From assembly GCF_002783505.1 (NCBI RefSeq), contig NZ_PFGL01000063.1:131269-195268 (forward strand): a stretch of 64,000 bases of DNA. Direction: 5' to 3'. Shown here one piece after another: positions 29,724 to 38,633 of the stretch (within the stretch, counting starts at the first letter, position 1; every line of letters starts with the position of its first letter). This DNA comes from Shewanella sp. CG12_big_fil_rev_8_21_14_0_65_47_15. GTDB lineage: Bacteria; Pseudomonadota; Gammaproteobacteria; Enterobacterales; Shewanellaceae. The position numbers and the translations under genes were made by a program. Under the pieces are notes generated by a model, which had not been told where the DNA came from, searched no databases, and saw only the letters and a program-made list of their open reading frames with translations.

Positions 29724-30383
29724 TTAGGCGTGGTTGGCTTTAATTTCCCGTAGGTAACGGTAAATTGAATGTACTGAAATCCCTAAGCGCGTCGCGGCCA
29801 CTTGGGCGCTGTCTTTGAGTTCAAAAATGCCTAACTCATGGAGCTGGTTGACAATTTCACGGCTCTTCTGCGAAGTGGAAATCGCCGGATTCGAGCGAAC
29901 TTCATTATTTATGCTATCGATAGTGCTGTGGAGTGCTTCATCGATATTACGGGCAAAGACCTCGGGTGAACTCGTGAGTTCGCTGCTAAATAGATGATCT
30001 GGCATCATAGTGCGCAGCACGGATTGCAGCGGGGCATCCATATCGGTGTTAATGCATAACAGCCCAATAGGCAGATTTTTACTGTTGCGGATCACAGTCG
30101 TAATCGATCTTAGCGTCTTACCATTGGCGCATTTCGTAAGGTAAGAGTTAGAGATATCTTGCCCTGTCTTTAGCTTCAGCAGGGCAAGATTGGTGATCGG
30201 CGCACCTACTTCACGCCCAGTGACATGACCATTAGCAATTTTAACCACAGAGGGATGTTTGGCATCTAGGCTATGCAATACCACTTCCGTGTGCTCGCCG
30301 TACATGGCGGCAATGCCATCAACGATATTTTCGATGGATTTGAGCACACTTAGATCACTTTGCGTTAAATCTTGCAGCTTCAC
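29724..30383 (-). CDS. YheO-type PAS transcriptional regulator (DauR-like)
   Basis: A 219-residue regulator starting at GTG 30383 after AAAGGTTG. The N-terminal YheO-like PAS domain (about 12-125) has GEHTEVVLHSL, GREVGAPITNLAL and LPIGLLCINTDMD. A C-terminal helix-turn-helix (about 165-215) has QLHELGIFELKDSAQVAATR and a recognition helix in ISVHSIYRYLREIK. Relatives include DauR, which controls D-arginine use. It is the gene immediately downstream of a cysteine desulfidase-like gene (49 bases), so it may regulate amino-acid breakdown. The effector is unknown. Confidence 0.85.
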   Translation of the reverse strand: MKLQDLTQSDLSVLKSIENIVDGIAAMYGEHTEVVLHSLDAKHPSVVKIANGHVTGREVGAPITNLALLKLKTGQDISNSYLTKCANGKTLRSITTVIRNSKNLPIGLLCINTDMDAPLQSVLRTMMPDHLFSSELTSSPEVFARNIDEALHSTIDSINNEVRSNPAISTSQKSREIVNQLHELGIFELKDSAQVAATRLGISVHSIYRYLREIKANHA

Positions 30384-30432
30384 AATTTCAACCTTTCTTT
30401 ATCAATCCGCCAATCGCAGCGGATTAAAGCCA

Positions 30433-31707
30433 TTATGCCGACATGATATCGATTATGGTGACATCGGTGGATGACATGCCATTGAGGACCATTTTGCCTA
30501 TGTTTTTAATGGTTTTTTCAACATCGGTGGCAATAATACCTTGGCCAGAAACATTGTGACTACTTAACGCCATCAGAAATGAGCGCACGGCCGCACTGGA
30601 CGAAGTGCTGACCTTCATGGCACAGGAGGCTTTGGCGCCGTCACATACCATGCCTGAACTGTCGCTGATCACGTTTTGGATTGCGAAACAGGATTGCTCG
30701 AATGATCCCCCCGCCAAATACACCATGGCCATAGAGGCGGCAGCACTGGTCACCGTATTGCCACAAAATGCCGACAGTGGCGGGTAATGTGACTTGATAT
30801 AAATTGCCCCTAGATGGCTCATGATCAAGGCGCGGGCCAGTTTTTCTTCGCTGGCGTTATAGCATTGTGCGGTTAATACCACGGGGATAGTGGCCGCAAT
30901 GCCTTGGTTACCGCTACCAAGATTGCTCATGGCGGGCAGATTGGCGCCGCCCATACGGGCATCGGAGGCCGCGGCGGTGAGCATCACAATTTTATTCAGT
31001 AAGTCTTCACCAATGATCCCGGCTGCAATGCCGCTTTTCATGGTGCGACCCACTTCGAGTCCATAGGGGTTCGCCATGCCTTCATCGGACAATTTGCTAT
31101 TCAATTCAGAGGCTTTAAGGATGAATTTAATCTCCTCAAAGGGGACTTCCTGGGCGAACTTATAGATAGATTCGATACTGATCTCAACCCCATCACAGAT
31201 TGAGCCCGTGGCTACCGCTTGGGTGCTATCAGAGGTGTAAACTGGCTCGCCATTGAGACGCTTTTCGGCGATCAGGGTGTGACCGCCGCAGATTTTCACT
31301 TGGGCTTCTTGCTCGCCAGCCTTGAGAGTGACACAGCAATAGATAAATTCTGCCGTTTCGGTACGTTCTACTTTCACTTGGCCGGCATCGATGAGGCGTT
31401 GTGCCTGATCGACCTGTTCGGGAGTGATAGCGGCAAGTACTTCTAAGCCCGCATCTGCGTTACCCGCAATAGCCCCCGCCGCGGCTGCAATTGCAAGGCC
31501 GATTTTGCCTGTGCCTGGAACATACACACCCATGGAGTTTTTATAAAGATTATCAGATACCTGCACGGCAATTGAGTCGGGCTCTGCATTGAGCAGTGCA
31601 CGCGCCACGGCCGATGCATAGGCCGCGGCTATGGGTTCGGTGCAACCTAATGCGGGTTTGACGACTTGGTTGATGATCTGAATATACTGCTGCCATTGGG
31701 GGATCAT
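30433..31707 (-). CDS. L-cysteine desulfidase / UPF0597 (CyuA, YhaM) family enzyme
   Basis: A 424-residue protein of the iron-sulfur serine-dehydratase-like family. The likely cluster-binding cysteines are LGCTEPIA near residue 20, SAFCGN, and [17 protein letters not shown] in the last third. The middle has [18 protein letters not shown] and [17 protein letters not shown]. Members release sulfide, ammonia and pyruvate from L-cysteine (CyuA) or act on other amino acids. It is followed by the YheO-type regulator 49 bases downstream, suggesting a small catabolic operon. There is no adjacent transporter. Confidence 0.88.
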   Translation of the reverse strand: MIPQWQQYIQIINQVVKPALGCTEPIAAAYASAVARALLNAEPDSIAVQVSDNLYKNSMGVYVPGTGKIGLAIAAAAGAIAGNADAGLEVLAAITPEQVDQAQRLIDAGQVKVERTETAEFIYCCVTLKAGEQEAQVKICGGHTLIAEKRLNGEPVYTSDSTQAVATGSICDGVEISIESIYKFAQEVPFEEIKFILKASELNSKLSDEGMANPYGLEVGRTMKSGIAAGIIGEDLLNKIVMLTAAASDARMGGANLPAMSNLGSGNQGIAATIPVVLTAQCYNASEEKLARALIMSHLGAIYIKSHYPPLSAFCGNTVTSAAASMAMVYLAGGSFEQSCFAIQNVISDSSGMVCDGAKASCAMKVSTSSSAAVRSFLMALSSHNVSGQGIIATDVEKTIKNIGKMVLNGMSSTDVTIIDIMSA

Positions 31708-32109
31708 GGGGTTACAACCTTACAATGCTTAAATGTGAACGTGGGCTATGGCTTCAATTGCTATTTTTAGGCATCATTGCAATTATTTTTTAATCAAATT
31801 CCCGATTAATAGTGATTGTTACGCGATTTGTCGTGCGTTGAGCCGAGTTGCATGTATTGATGCTTTGCTCAACAAAAGTTGAGTATTTTGATGGTTGAGT
31901 TTATTGGTTTAATTCCCTTTGTACAAAAAGACTGATAAAACAAAGCTGAAGCAAATATAAATTTGTGCACTTACTGCGCTCTGGCGTCGGTTTTTGAATG
32001 TTTAGGCCGTCGCGTTATTGTGCTCGATGTAGGACGCCCTATAATGCCGAGCATTACTCTAGTTCTCTCTTCTTTTTCTAGCGCTAATCAATGGTAAGGA
32101 ATGTACCCC
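31708..32109. promoter_or_regulatory. 402-base divergent control region with an inverted repeat at 31868-31883
   Basis: Non-coding DNA between the divergent cysteine desulfidase-like gene and the transglutaminase gene. It contains CTCAAC-AAAA-GTTGAG at 31868-31883, a perfect 6-base inverted repeat with 4-base spacer that could be an operator for the YheO-type regulator or another dimeric protein. I see no gene here. Confidence 0.4.
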
Positions 32110-33249
32110 ATGCAAAGACGTGATTTTCTAAAAACGGCGGCGCTGTTGTCGACCGCTGCGGCTATCACTCCGGTATTAGCTTCGGCTAAATCGAGTGTCA
32201 TTGAGCTTCCTTCTACAGGGGGGCGCCGTCGTTTTTCCCTGATTAACGCCTATCATTTACAAGCGCCCTTTGGCTCAGAGGGCGTCGTTAACTTGTGGAT
32301 CCCGCTACCGGAAGACACCGCATTTCAGCAGGTTCGCAAACTTGATTTTAATGGCACATACCAAGATGCCTACATCAGCACCAATAATGCCTATGGGGCG
32401 AAAACCTTGTTTGCCACTTGGCCCGATGCCAAAGGCAAGATGACAATAACGGTCGAATTAGTGATAGAAACCCAAGATTGGGAGCCCGTAAAAGCAGGGG
32501 AATTGACCCACTACCGGACACCAACGAAACTCCACTATCCCGCCGATGTTGCACTCTACCTACAGCCGACTAAACATATGCCCATCGACGGTATTGTGAA
32601 ACAAACCGCAGATAAAATTGTGGGCAAGGAGACGGAACCGCTCAAGCAAGCGCGACTCATTTATAACTGGGTCAGCGCCAATATGTTCCGCGATAACAAT
32701 GTGATTGGTTGCGGCACTGGTGATGTGGCGACAATCCTTGAGAGTGGCAAACTTGGCGGGAAATGTACCGATATCAACTCGGTGTTTGTCGCACTGATGC
32801 GCGCTGTGGGGATCCCTGCCCGTGAGATGTTTGGTATTCGTTTAGGACAAGCCATTAAAATGGGCCAGTACTCTAAAAAAGCCTTTGGCAGCGCCGACGA
32901 TAAAGGCATTGCCGATGTCACCGGCGGCCAACATTGCCGTGCCATGTTCTACCTTGCCGGTTATGGCTGGTTACCCGCCGATCCCGCCGACGTCACCAAA
33001 ATGCGCCTTACCGAGAATAAGGAGCATAGCGATCCGGCTGTCCAAGCGGTAAATGACTACCTGTTTGGTAACTGGGAAATGAATTGGGTCGGCTTTAACT
33101 ATGGCCGCGACTTTGACTTATTCCCCGTAGCGGAGCAGACTCCGCTGAATAATTTTGGCTATCCCTATGCTGAAGTGGATGGCGATCCTGTGAATTACTA
33201 TGAGCCAAAAGTCTTTGCCTATGATTACAAGTCAAGCGAACAGCGCTAA
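32110..33249 (+). CDS. Tat-exported transglutaminase-like protein
   Basis: A 379-residue protein. I prefer ATG 32110 to ATG 32101 because GGTAAGGA is better spaced to it. The N-terminus MQRRDFLKTAALLSTAAAIT is a twin-arginine signal with the RRDFLK motif. The transglutaminase-like domain (about 175-300) carries a catalytic triad: Cys in LGGKCTDINSVF, His in GGQHCRAMFY, and Asp in LPADPADVTKM. Such proteins are mostly peptidases or cross-linking enzymes of the periplasm. A MerT-like gene overlaps its 3' end, so it is probably the first gene of a three-gene operon, whose joint purpose is unclear. Confidence 0.85.
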   Translation: MQRRDFLKTAALLSTAAAITPVLASAKSSVIELPSTGGRRRFSLINAYHLQAPFGSEGVVNLWIPLPEDTAFQQVRKLDFNGTYQDAYISTNNAYGAKTLFATWPDAKGKMTITVELVIETQDWEPVKAGELTHYRTPTKLHYPADVALYLQPTKHMPIDGIVKQTADKIVGKETEPLKQARLIYNWVSANMFRDNNVIGCGTGDVATILESGKLGGKCTDINSVFVALMRAVGIPAREMFGIRLGQAIKMGQYSKKAFGSADDKGIADVTGGQHCRAMFYLAGYGWLPADPADVTKMRLTENKEHSDPAVQAVNDYLFGNWEMNWVGFNYGRDFDLFPVAEQTPLNNFGYPYAEVDGDPVNYYEPKVFAYDYKSSEQR

Positions 33250-33583
33250 GCAGCTGTTCGCCACCATGGTCGCCGCAGTCATTGCAGCGATTGCCTCCAG
33301 CCTTTGCTGTATCGCGCCCTTAATCTATTTAGTGTTTGGCGTATCTGCGGCTGGATTGTCGGGGTTATCGAGCTTAGCTTGGTTGCAAGTGCCCATGTTG
33401 CTACTGTCAACTGGACTGATTTTGCTTGGGTTTTGGCGTTTATACTTTGCCAAAAAACCACTTTGTACTGGCACCTTTAGCCGAGGGCAAATGCTGCTTA
33501 TCTATTGGCTCACAGTGCCAATTGTGCTCGCTTTTCAGCTCTATCCCTTTGTTTTACCTTGGCTGCTTGAGGTGTTCGAATGA
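33200..33583 (+). CDS. MerT-like metal transport membrane protein
   Basis: A 127-residue protein with three hydrophobic segments (about 20-40, 48-68 and 98-120). The first carries the vicinal pair SLCCIAPL that is the MerT hallmark, and the cytoplasmic loop holds a further Cys (KPLCTGTF). The gene overlaps the transglutaminase gene by 50 bases if ATG 33200 is used; ATG 33221 gives a shorter overlap. It overlaps the MerP-like gene by ATGA. No merR, merA or other mercury gene is near, so this may be an import system for another thiophilic metal. Confidence 0.8.
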   Translation: MSQKSLPMITSQANSAKQLFATMVAAVIAAIASSLCCIAPLIYLVFGVSAAGLSGLSSLAWLQVPMLLLSTGLILLGFWRLYFAKKPLCTGTFSRGQMLLIYWLTVPIVLAFQLYPFVLPWLLEVFE

Positions 33584-33900
33584 AGCCACTATCACGTATC
33601 ACACGCTCCATCACGCGATTTACCCTATTAGTCATCACCTTAGTGAGCTTTACGCCATTCACTTGGGCAGAGAGTCTGTTGGTCACACTCGATGTGAAGG
33701 GCATGACCTGCCCACTGTGCGTCACAGTCGTTAATCAGGCGCTTCGCAAAACCGATGGCGTGATCAAAGCCAAGGCAAACCTGAAAACCGAGCAAGCCGT
33801 GGTCACAGTCGCAGAAGATGTTAACCTCGATAATCTGCTTAAAGCCGTCGATGCCACCGGATATAAAGGCAGCATTAACAAGGTCGAAAAGCAGAGTTGA
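33580..33900 (+). CDS. MerP-like periplasmic heavy-metal-binding protein
   Basis: A 106-residue protein whose start ATG overlaps the stop of the MerT-like gene (ATGA). A Sec signal (about 1-27, cleavage near TWA-ES) precedes a ferredoxin-like heavy-metal domain (about 29-98) with the metal motif KGMTCPLCVTVV (Met-Thr-Cys-x-x-Cys) and ATGYKGSI. In mercury operons MerP captures the metal in the periplasm and passes it to MerT, and the same relay is implied here. The metal is not evident. Confidence 0.88.
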   Translation: MKPLSRITRSITRFTLLVITLVSFTPFTWAESLLVTLDVKGMTCPLCVTVVNQALRKTDGVIKAKANLKTEQAVVTVAEDVNLDNLLKAVDATGYKGSINKVEKQS

Positions 33901-34176
33901 GTAGGGATGGAGCAAACTGAGTCTTCACACACTCCGTAATGCTAAAGTGAGTGGGTTTAGACAGAGAACGTCGGCTTTATTCTGATGGGAAGTTCACAAC
34001 CAACAGCAACCTATGAGAGTCACACTAAACTTTAAGATGAAGCCTGGGGGTGACTTCTTATCTGACTAAAATTAGCCTGACACAGAATTATGAACAGCCT
34101 CCATCATTGTTAGACAATCAGCAGCACAAGCCATTTACGCCACGAAAACCAGCGCGACAGAGAAACCACGACACGA

Positions 34177-34210
34177 AAACCGCACTCTTCCTCACCCTCC
34201 TGCGCGGTTT
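34177..34210 (+). terminator. Possible terminator downstream of the MerTP-like genes
   Basis: AAACCGC (34177-34183) pairs with GCGGTTT (34204-34210) across a 20-base loop, followed within 12 bases by a T run. It is about 280 bases after the MerP-like gene. The loop is long, so confidence is limited. Confidence 0.4.
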
Positions 34211-34588
34211 GTATGTTAATTTTTTTCAGTTTTGGTTTATTGCAGTTCATAGGCTCAGCCAGCGCCATTTCTAGGGGGTTTAAAGGATCGAAGATCTGAA
34301 ATGATCGCGATTTATTTCACTGTTTTACAGTTAAATACAGCGCGTTTGGTGATGAGTAGAAACATCTAAGTATTGATTTAATTAGTTTTTACGTGGATTA
34401 CGTGGGGTTTTTCTGAATGAGTGAAAAATATGGGAAAAGATCTAAGCATTAATAATCAACAACTTAAGACGATCATAAACTGAAATAATTTTTATAACTT
34501 AGTTGGTTGAATTTATCAGAGGGGAAAGGAGATAAAACAGCAAGTCTCGGTTTTCGCTGCCGCCATTTTGTCGCCACTGAAAAGAAAA

Positions 34589-34616
34589 AGGGCTTAACCT
34601 TGCGGTTAAGCCCTTC
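34589..34616 (-). terminator. Intrinsic terminator facing left, behind a tRNA-like 3' end
   Basis: On the minus strand AAGGGCTTAACC - GCAA - GGTTAAGCCCTT is followed by TTTCTTTT. It lies 10 bases downstream, on the minus strand, of the tRNA-like 3' end at 34626-34650, in the place where a stable-RNA gene terminator would be. Confidence 0.85.
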
Positions 34617-34625
34617 TGGTAAAAT

Positions 34626-34650
34626 TGGTGGGGCGGCGTCACTTGAATCT
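34626..34650 (-). other. tRNA/tmRNA 3'-end fragment, probable attachment site
   Basis: Read on the minus strand the sequence is AGATTCAAGTGACGCCGCCC followed by CACCA: a T-loop-like TTCAAGT, acceptor-strand-like GCCGCCCC, a discriminator A and CCA. The strand continues into ATTTTACC and then a strong terminator. Upstream on the minus strand there is no matching T-stem, anticodon arm or 5' acceptor (GGGGCGG), so only the 3' end is present. This is the classic scar left when an element integrates into a tRNA or tmRNA 3' end: host DNA to the left, element DNA to the right. I cannot name the RNA. Confidence 0.65.
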
Positions 34651-34842
34651 GCGTTGTAAGTTTTTGTATTTAATTTATTTTCATTGGTTTGGTTTTTTAT
34701 TGGAATACCTTTTGGAATACCAAAATATGATGTTTTTGACTCTTAACTGATTGGGTTGCCATCTAGCGAGTGTGTCATAGTAAATATTTGTCACATGAAG
34801 CAATGCTTGATCATGAATTTTGAGGAGTTTTGTCATAAAACG

Positions 34843-35469
34843 TTAAAATAGACTTGTTTGTTGCTCATTCTGTTTGCTAACTAAGCTATGTAGTTTTGAG
34901 ATTCCGTCAGCAAGTTCTTTTTTTTGATTTAATTGCTCTGTAAGTACGTCACATGGGAATTGAAGGCTACATGTACAAGGAGACATCATTGTTTTTTTTG
35001 ATTCTTGAACAGCGATTTGCTTTTTTAGACGCTCCTCCTTTTGTTCTGCTTTCTGTTTTGCTAATTCACGTTTTTCAGCTAAGTAACTTTGGTAGTTGTT
35101 AGATATGAGCTTAGATATGATGTCAGATTTGTTTTCGCCTTTGCTCATTTGCGCTAGCAGTTCAGCAATAGAGGGCTTGAGACTGATAGATATTGAAACC
35201 GTCTTTCCATTTTTACGGGAATTATGTGTGCGCCACGCATTTCTCATTCTTTGAGCAAGCTCTTTTGCTTTTTGCGTGTTATAGCCTTGGCGCACCAGTT
35301 CTGTTCCCAACCAAGCGATCAGGCTAAAGCTATCTTTAAATGGCTCTGCGACATTAAGCTTTATGTCATTTTTCCTTAGATATTTAATTTCCCACTCGAG
35401 GCTTCTTGGTGTTTTAGATTTCAAAAATGCAAATAGTTCAGTTGCAGCTCTTGCATGAAGGTCATTCAC
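34843..35469 (-). CDS. Unrecognised protein with a ribbon-helix-helix-like segment
   Basis: A 208-residue protein from GTG 35469, with AAGAGGGATG upstream. I do not recognise the family. A central segment (about 92-125) reads TVSISISLKPSIAELLAQMS and then NKSDIISKLI, a beta strand followed by two helices as in CopG/Arc-type DNA-binding proteins. A Lys/Glu/Gln-rich coiled coil follows (about 130-155) and then a Cys motif SPCTCSLQFPCDVL (Cys at about 164, 166 and 171). The gene is the first one inside the putative element and diverges from the next gene, so a control or replication/partition role is plausible. It was previously uncharacterised as far as I know. Confidence 0.65.
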   Translation of the reverse strand: MNDLHARAATELFAFLKSKTPRSLEWEIKYLRKNDIKLNVAEPFKDSFSLIAWLGTELVRQGYNTQKAKELAQRMRNAWRTHNSRKNGKTVSISISLKPSIAELLAQMSKGENKSDIISKLISNNYQSYLAEKRELAKQKAEQKEERLKKQIAVQESKKTMMSPCTCSLQFPCDVLTEQLNQKKELADGISKLHSLVSKQNEQQTSLF

Positions 35470-35590
35470 TGGTCATCCCTCTTGGTTAAAATCTATGTTT
35501 AAAGTTATAGATACTTTGTGTTTGATTTTGTGTTGTGTGCCGCTGCAGGTGTAACATTGTCCTTAAGCTATTTGCAATAGGTGTTGGAAT

Positions 35591-35610
35591 TACATGTGAC
35601 GCTACATGTG
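35591..35610. promoter_or_regulatory. Tandem TACATGTG repeats in the divergent region
   Basis: Two copies of TACATGTG begin at 35591 and 35603, 12 bases apart, about one DNA turn. They lie between two divergent genes (starts 35469 and about 35671) and could bind the ribbon-helix-helix-like protein encoded on the left. Confidence 0.4.
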
Positions 35611-35670
35611 TATTATGGTGCTGGGGGGCTTGAAGATTTTGCTGTTTTATGAGCATAAATCGTATTTTTG

Positions 35671-37194
35671 ATGGAGATTAAATTGGAATTACTGCACTCA
35701 ATGACAGGAGCTACACCTGAAGAGCGGTTGTTATTGCTCCAGTGGGCACTTGTAATCGAAATGATGAAAAACACAAATGTCTTGGAACCTTTGCTCGTTC
35801 CCACAGAGCCTAAGCAACTCGCACGAACTTTCAAGTCCACTGAAAGGCGAGTTAGGCTCTCTCTGGAGTATCTAGTTCAGGAAGGATATGTGGATAAATA
35901 CTCGAACACTTATTTGAGGCTAAAAGGAGTGAAAGGACCAAAATTTGAGTATTTTTTAGCTGCCACAACTTGGCGGCTGTGGGGACAGTTATACAGTCAA
36001 TGCTTATTGAAAGAAGAGTTTTACCAAGCTCTTCTTGGCATGGATACTAATTTTCCGCGCCGTCAAATAAGATTGCTATGGGCTATTTTAGCTTGTTCTG
36101 CTGATAAATTTGGATACATCACTTCACAACGCATGAGTGAAATGAAACACCTTTTAGGTGGCATTTCAGATAATGAAATTAGGCTTAGTCTTCAAGTCTT
36201 AAAGCGTTTAGGTTGTGCTTCCATGCTTGCTAGAGAGGTTGGTTACACGGCGTTTCTGGGTTACTTACCAGCCATATTTCGACTTCATCCTAAGGCTGGC
36301 AATCTACAGTTAGTTCGGTTAGGCGTTTCGTTGCCTTCATATCTCTTCAGACAGACTGATCTGTTAATTCAGCTAGTTAGACATCGACCAAGGGCCAATA
36401 TGAAGCGAAATTACACAGATAAGTTACTTGCTCAACGTTATCCCTTAACCGATGAGCAATACTATGCTCATTTATCCAAACATTTTTTTAATAAAAAACT
36501 TAGTTTATATATACATAACCTATGTATGTTGACCATTTTTTCATTATCTCAAGAGATTATCGAATCATCCAAAGAACGAGATTTATCTGATTTACTTAAT
36601 TCTCATGAGTTGAAACAAAAGGCGATTACCAAGCTATGTGATGTCTTGATACCATCGTTATCTGGCTCAGTTCTACCATTAGAAACAACCCTACCAAGAG
36701 AGCAAAAATACAATGTTGAAGACTTTAACTCTTTGCTTAAGGAGTTTTTATTGACAAAGTTGGCTACAGAAGTTGCTTCAAAAGTTATCGAAGTTGTTCA
36801 ACAAGTTGATATCTTTGCAAAAACGTATGAATTTTCTATACGGCAAATTAGCTATGCGCCTAAGGAGTCGATAATTCTTACAAAGTCTGAACTTGATTTG
36901 ATTGCTAAGTCGGTAACTGCTCCGGAATCGTCTATTGAACAAAATGATTCATCTGAACAGCAAACGGTTGATATAAGTTTTTTAGTCTTAATGCTGAATC
37001 TGACCTGCTCACAAGATATTAAAGATAGTGTTGTATTTGGTAAAAAAGTGGTGACTACGGGGCCTAAACCCAGGGCTAAGGTTAAGGCTGAAGATGTTAA
37101 TTCTCGTTTCGTTCAGATCAATACTATTCATGTTGTATCAATGGGAAAGCGTCCCAAGAATCAGTCGAAAGACAACAAGCAACATAATTTGTAA
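35671..37194 (+). CDS. Unrecognised protein with N-terminal winged-helix-like region
   Basis: About 507 residues; no known family recognised. The N-terminal part (about 10-85) has a helical segment, then PKQLARTFKSTERRVRLSLE and YLVQEGYVDKYSNTYLRLKG, which look like a winged helix-turn-helix. A similar second segment (about 130-190) has SQRMSEMKHLLGGISDNEIR and LSLQVLKRLGCASML. The rest is mainly helical. The start is uncertain: ATG 35671 lacks a ribosome site, whereas TTG 35683 is preceded by GGAG. Position next to a ribbon-helix-helix-like gene and a YagK/YfjJ gene suggests a replication or control protein of a small mobile element. Confidence 0.6.
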   Translation: MEIKLELLHSMTGATPEERLLLLQWALVIEMMKNTNVLEPLLVPTEPKQLARTFKSTERRVRLSLEYLVQEGYVDKYSNTYLRLKGVKGPKFEYFLAATTWRLWGQLYSQCLLKEEFYQALLGMDTNFPRRQIRLLWAILACSADKFGYITSQRMSEMKHLLGGISDNEIRLSLQVLKRLGCASMLAREVGYTAFLGYLPAIFRLHPKAGNLQLVRLGVSLPSYLFRQTDLLIQLVRHRPRANMKRNYTDKLLAQRYPLTDEQYYAHLSKHFFNKKLSLYIHNLCMLTIFSLSQEIIESSKERDLSDLLNSHELKQKAITKLCDVLIPSLSGSVLPLETTLPREQKYNVEDFNSLLKEFLLTKLATEVASKVIEVVQQVDIFAKTYEFSIRQISYAPKESIILTKSELDLIAKSVTAPESSIEQNDSSEQQTVDISFLVLMLNLTCSQDIKDSVVFGKKVVTTGPKPRAKVKAEDVNSRFVQINTIHVVSMGKRPKNQSKDNKQHNL

Positions 37195-37565
37195 TCATTT
37201 AATCTTCGAGTTGCATCGACCGCAAAATACTTGGAACTTACCGTAGTTGAGAACACATTTCCCTTAATGCGATCAAGTATTCCAGCGTGGTGCCATGTCT
37301 GTTTGTTATTACTATCTTATTCCATTCCTCTTAGACAGTTGTTAGTTGCACTATGTTGGGCTCAAGATTAGCTTTGATTCCAAGTATCTAAATCACAAAA
37401 CCATTGTAGGACAAGTGCAACAGAAGCCAATTGACCTTGTATTACCCCAATTCATCCTTGGATATTGTTTAATGAGTACTAGGAGCATCAGATCATAAAT
37501 GAGCATAAGTTTAAGATTACATTGACCATTTAGGTTATGAAAAATAACCAATATGGAATCGTAAC
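37195..37565. other. 371-base intergenic stretch before the YagK/YfjJ-type gene
   Basis: Non-coding AT-rich DNA. I see no open frame with a ribosome site, no strong hairpin and no repeat. It presumably holds the promoter of the next gene. Confidence 0.4.
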
Positions 37566-38222
37566 ATGTCAACTTCTAACACTTATCCCATAATCAGTAA
37601 TGGCCAGTATCAAGACTTTAAGGTTATCTCTAGGCCTTTAAGTAGTGCGTACTTAGAAATAATATTGAAGACGATGCAGACAGCTATTATTGACCATCCA
37701 AGAACCTTCATGGTGAGGTTTGATTTACATTTACCACAGCTCAATTTTTGTGATTCACCAGTAGTTTATGATTCAACGGTGATAACCAAGTTCTTTAAGT
37801 CTCTTACTGCAAAAATTCGATATGATAGATTTATCAAAGGTCGCAAAGCTAAACGTGTTCATCCTTGCACTTTGCGCTATATATGGGCAAAGGAGCGAGC
37901 AGATGCAGACACAGATCACTACCACGTAGTGATCTTTCTTAATAAGGATGCCTATAGTCATCTCGGAAATTACAATCGAAATGGCCAAAACTTGAGTACT
38001 AAGATTGTTGAAGCCTGGGCTAGTGCTTTGGGGTTAGATGATTACAGTACAAGGCATTTAGTGCATTTTCCTGAGGATACGCCGGTTTATTACATCAATC
38101 GTAATGCTCAAAAGTATTCTCAGACCTTCGGTAAAGCCTTCTATCGTTTAAGCTATTTTGCTAAGTTAGAGACCAAACATTATGGCGATAGAACACGTTC
38201 ATTTGGCTATAGCCGAGTGTAG
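37566..38222 (+). CDS. YagK/YfjJ C-terminal domain protein (inovirus Gp2-like)
   Basis: A 218-residue protein of the YagK/YfjJ family. Landmarks are TFMVRFDLHLPQL, then VTKFFKSLTAKI, YIWAKERADADTDHYHVVIF and the C-terminal GKAFYRLSYFAKLETKHYGD and RTRSFGYSRV. The HYHVV strand with alternating hydrophobic and His residues and the later Tyr-rich segment are reminiscent of rolling-circle (HUH) initiators, and family members in some databases are called inovirus Gp2. In E. coli the family is found in cryptic prophages. It marks this segment as prophage- or satellite-derived. It ends at a strong terminator. Confidence 0.75.
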   Translation: MSTSNTYPIISNGQYQDFKVISRPLSSAYLEIILKTMQTAIIDHPRTFMVRFDLHLPQLNFCDSPVVYDSTVITKFFKSLTAKIRYDRFIKGRKAKRVHPCTLRYIWAKERADADTDHYHVVIFLNKDAYSHLGNYNRNGQNLSTKIVEAWASALGLDDYSTRHLVHFPEDTPVYYINRNAQKYSQTFGKAFYRLSYFAKLETKHYGDRTRSFGYSRV

Positions 38223-38230
38223 GATTCTCA

Positions 38231-38256
38231 TTAAATCTGCCTGCTGGTGGGATTAA
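38231..38256 (+). repeat. Left copy of an imperfect direct repeat flanking the RHS locus
   Basis: TTAAATCTGCCTGCTGGTGG followed by GATTAA. A close relative lies at 46612-46637 in the same orientation (21 of 26 bases alike by eye). The two copies bracket the RHS gene and its downstream partner exactly. Confidence 0.4.
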
Positions 38257-38291
38257 CTATTGAGTTTTTAAACGTTTTAATCTGATAGAGC

Positions 38292-38321
38292 AAAACGCCC
38301 AATTAAAACATTGGGCGTTTT
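38292..38321. terminator. Bidirectional intrinsic terminator
   Basis: AAAACGCCCAA (38292-38302) pairs with TTGGGCGTTTT (38311-38321) around a short AT loop. It ends the YagK/YfjJ-type gene. The following 310 bases up to the RHS start hold no visible gene; GGAG before 38634 serves the RHS start. Confidence 0.85.
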
Positions 38322-38633
38322 TAATTCTAACATTGTTTATTTTTTTGAGTTTTGCATGACAGAGAGGTATTCATCAGCTTGCTAAGTTTTTTTCAGAGGG
38401 GTGTTGATATCGTTCGTTGGACCGGATAATAAATTACGTTTAGTGGTTGCCTTTATGTTTTTGTTTGGTTGCTAAGTTGTTTTGTTGTGTAACCATTTAT
38501 TTGTTTGTTAATTGCTCACCCTGCATTTTATAAGGGTTTTATTTGTTATTAGGATTTGCTTAATTGTTAATCAGCGTTGCATTGGGTTTTCATAGGGGTT
38601 ACAACGCGTTATTGCTGTTTCAAATGGAGCTTG

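Noticed and set aside
34626..34650. Complete tRNA gene on the minus strand
   Set aside because: Only the 3' end pattern is present; no matching 5' acceptor strand, D-arm or anticodon arm is found upstream on that strand.
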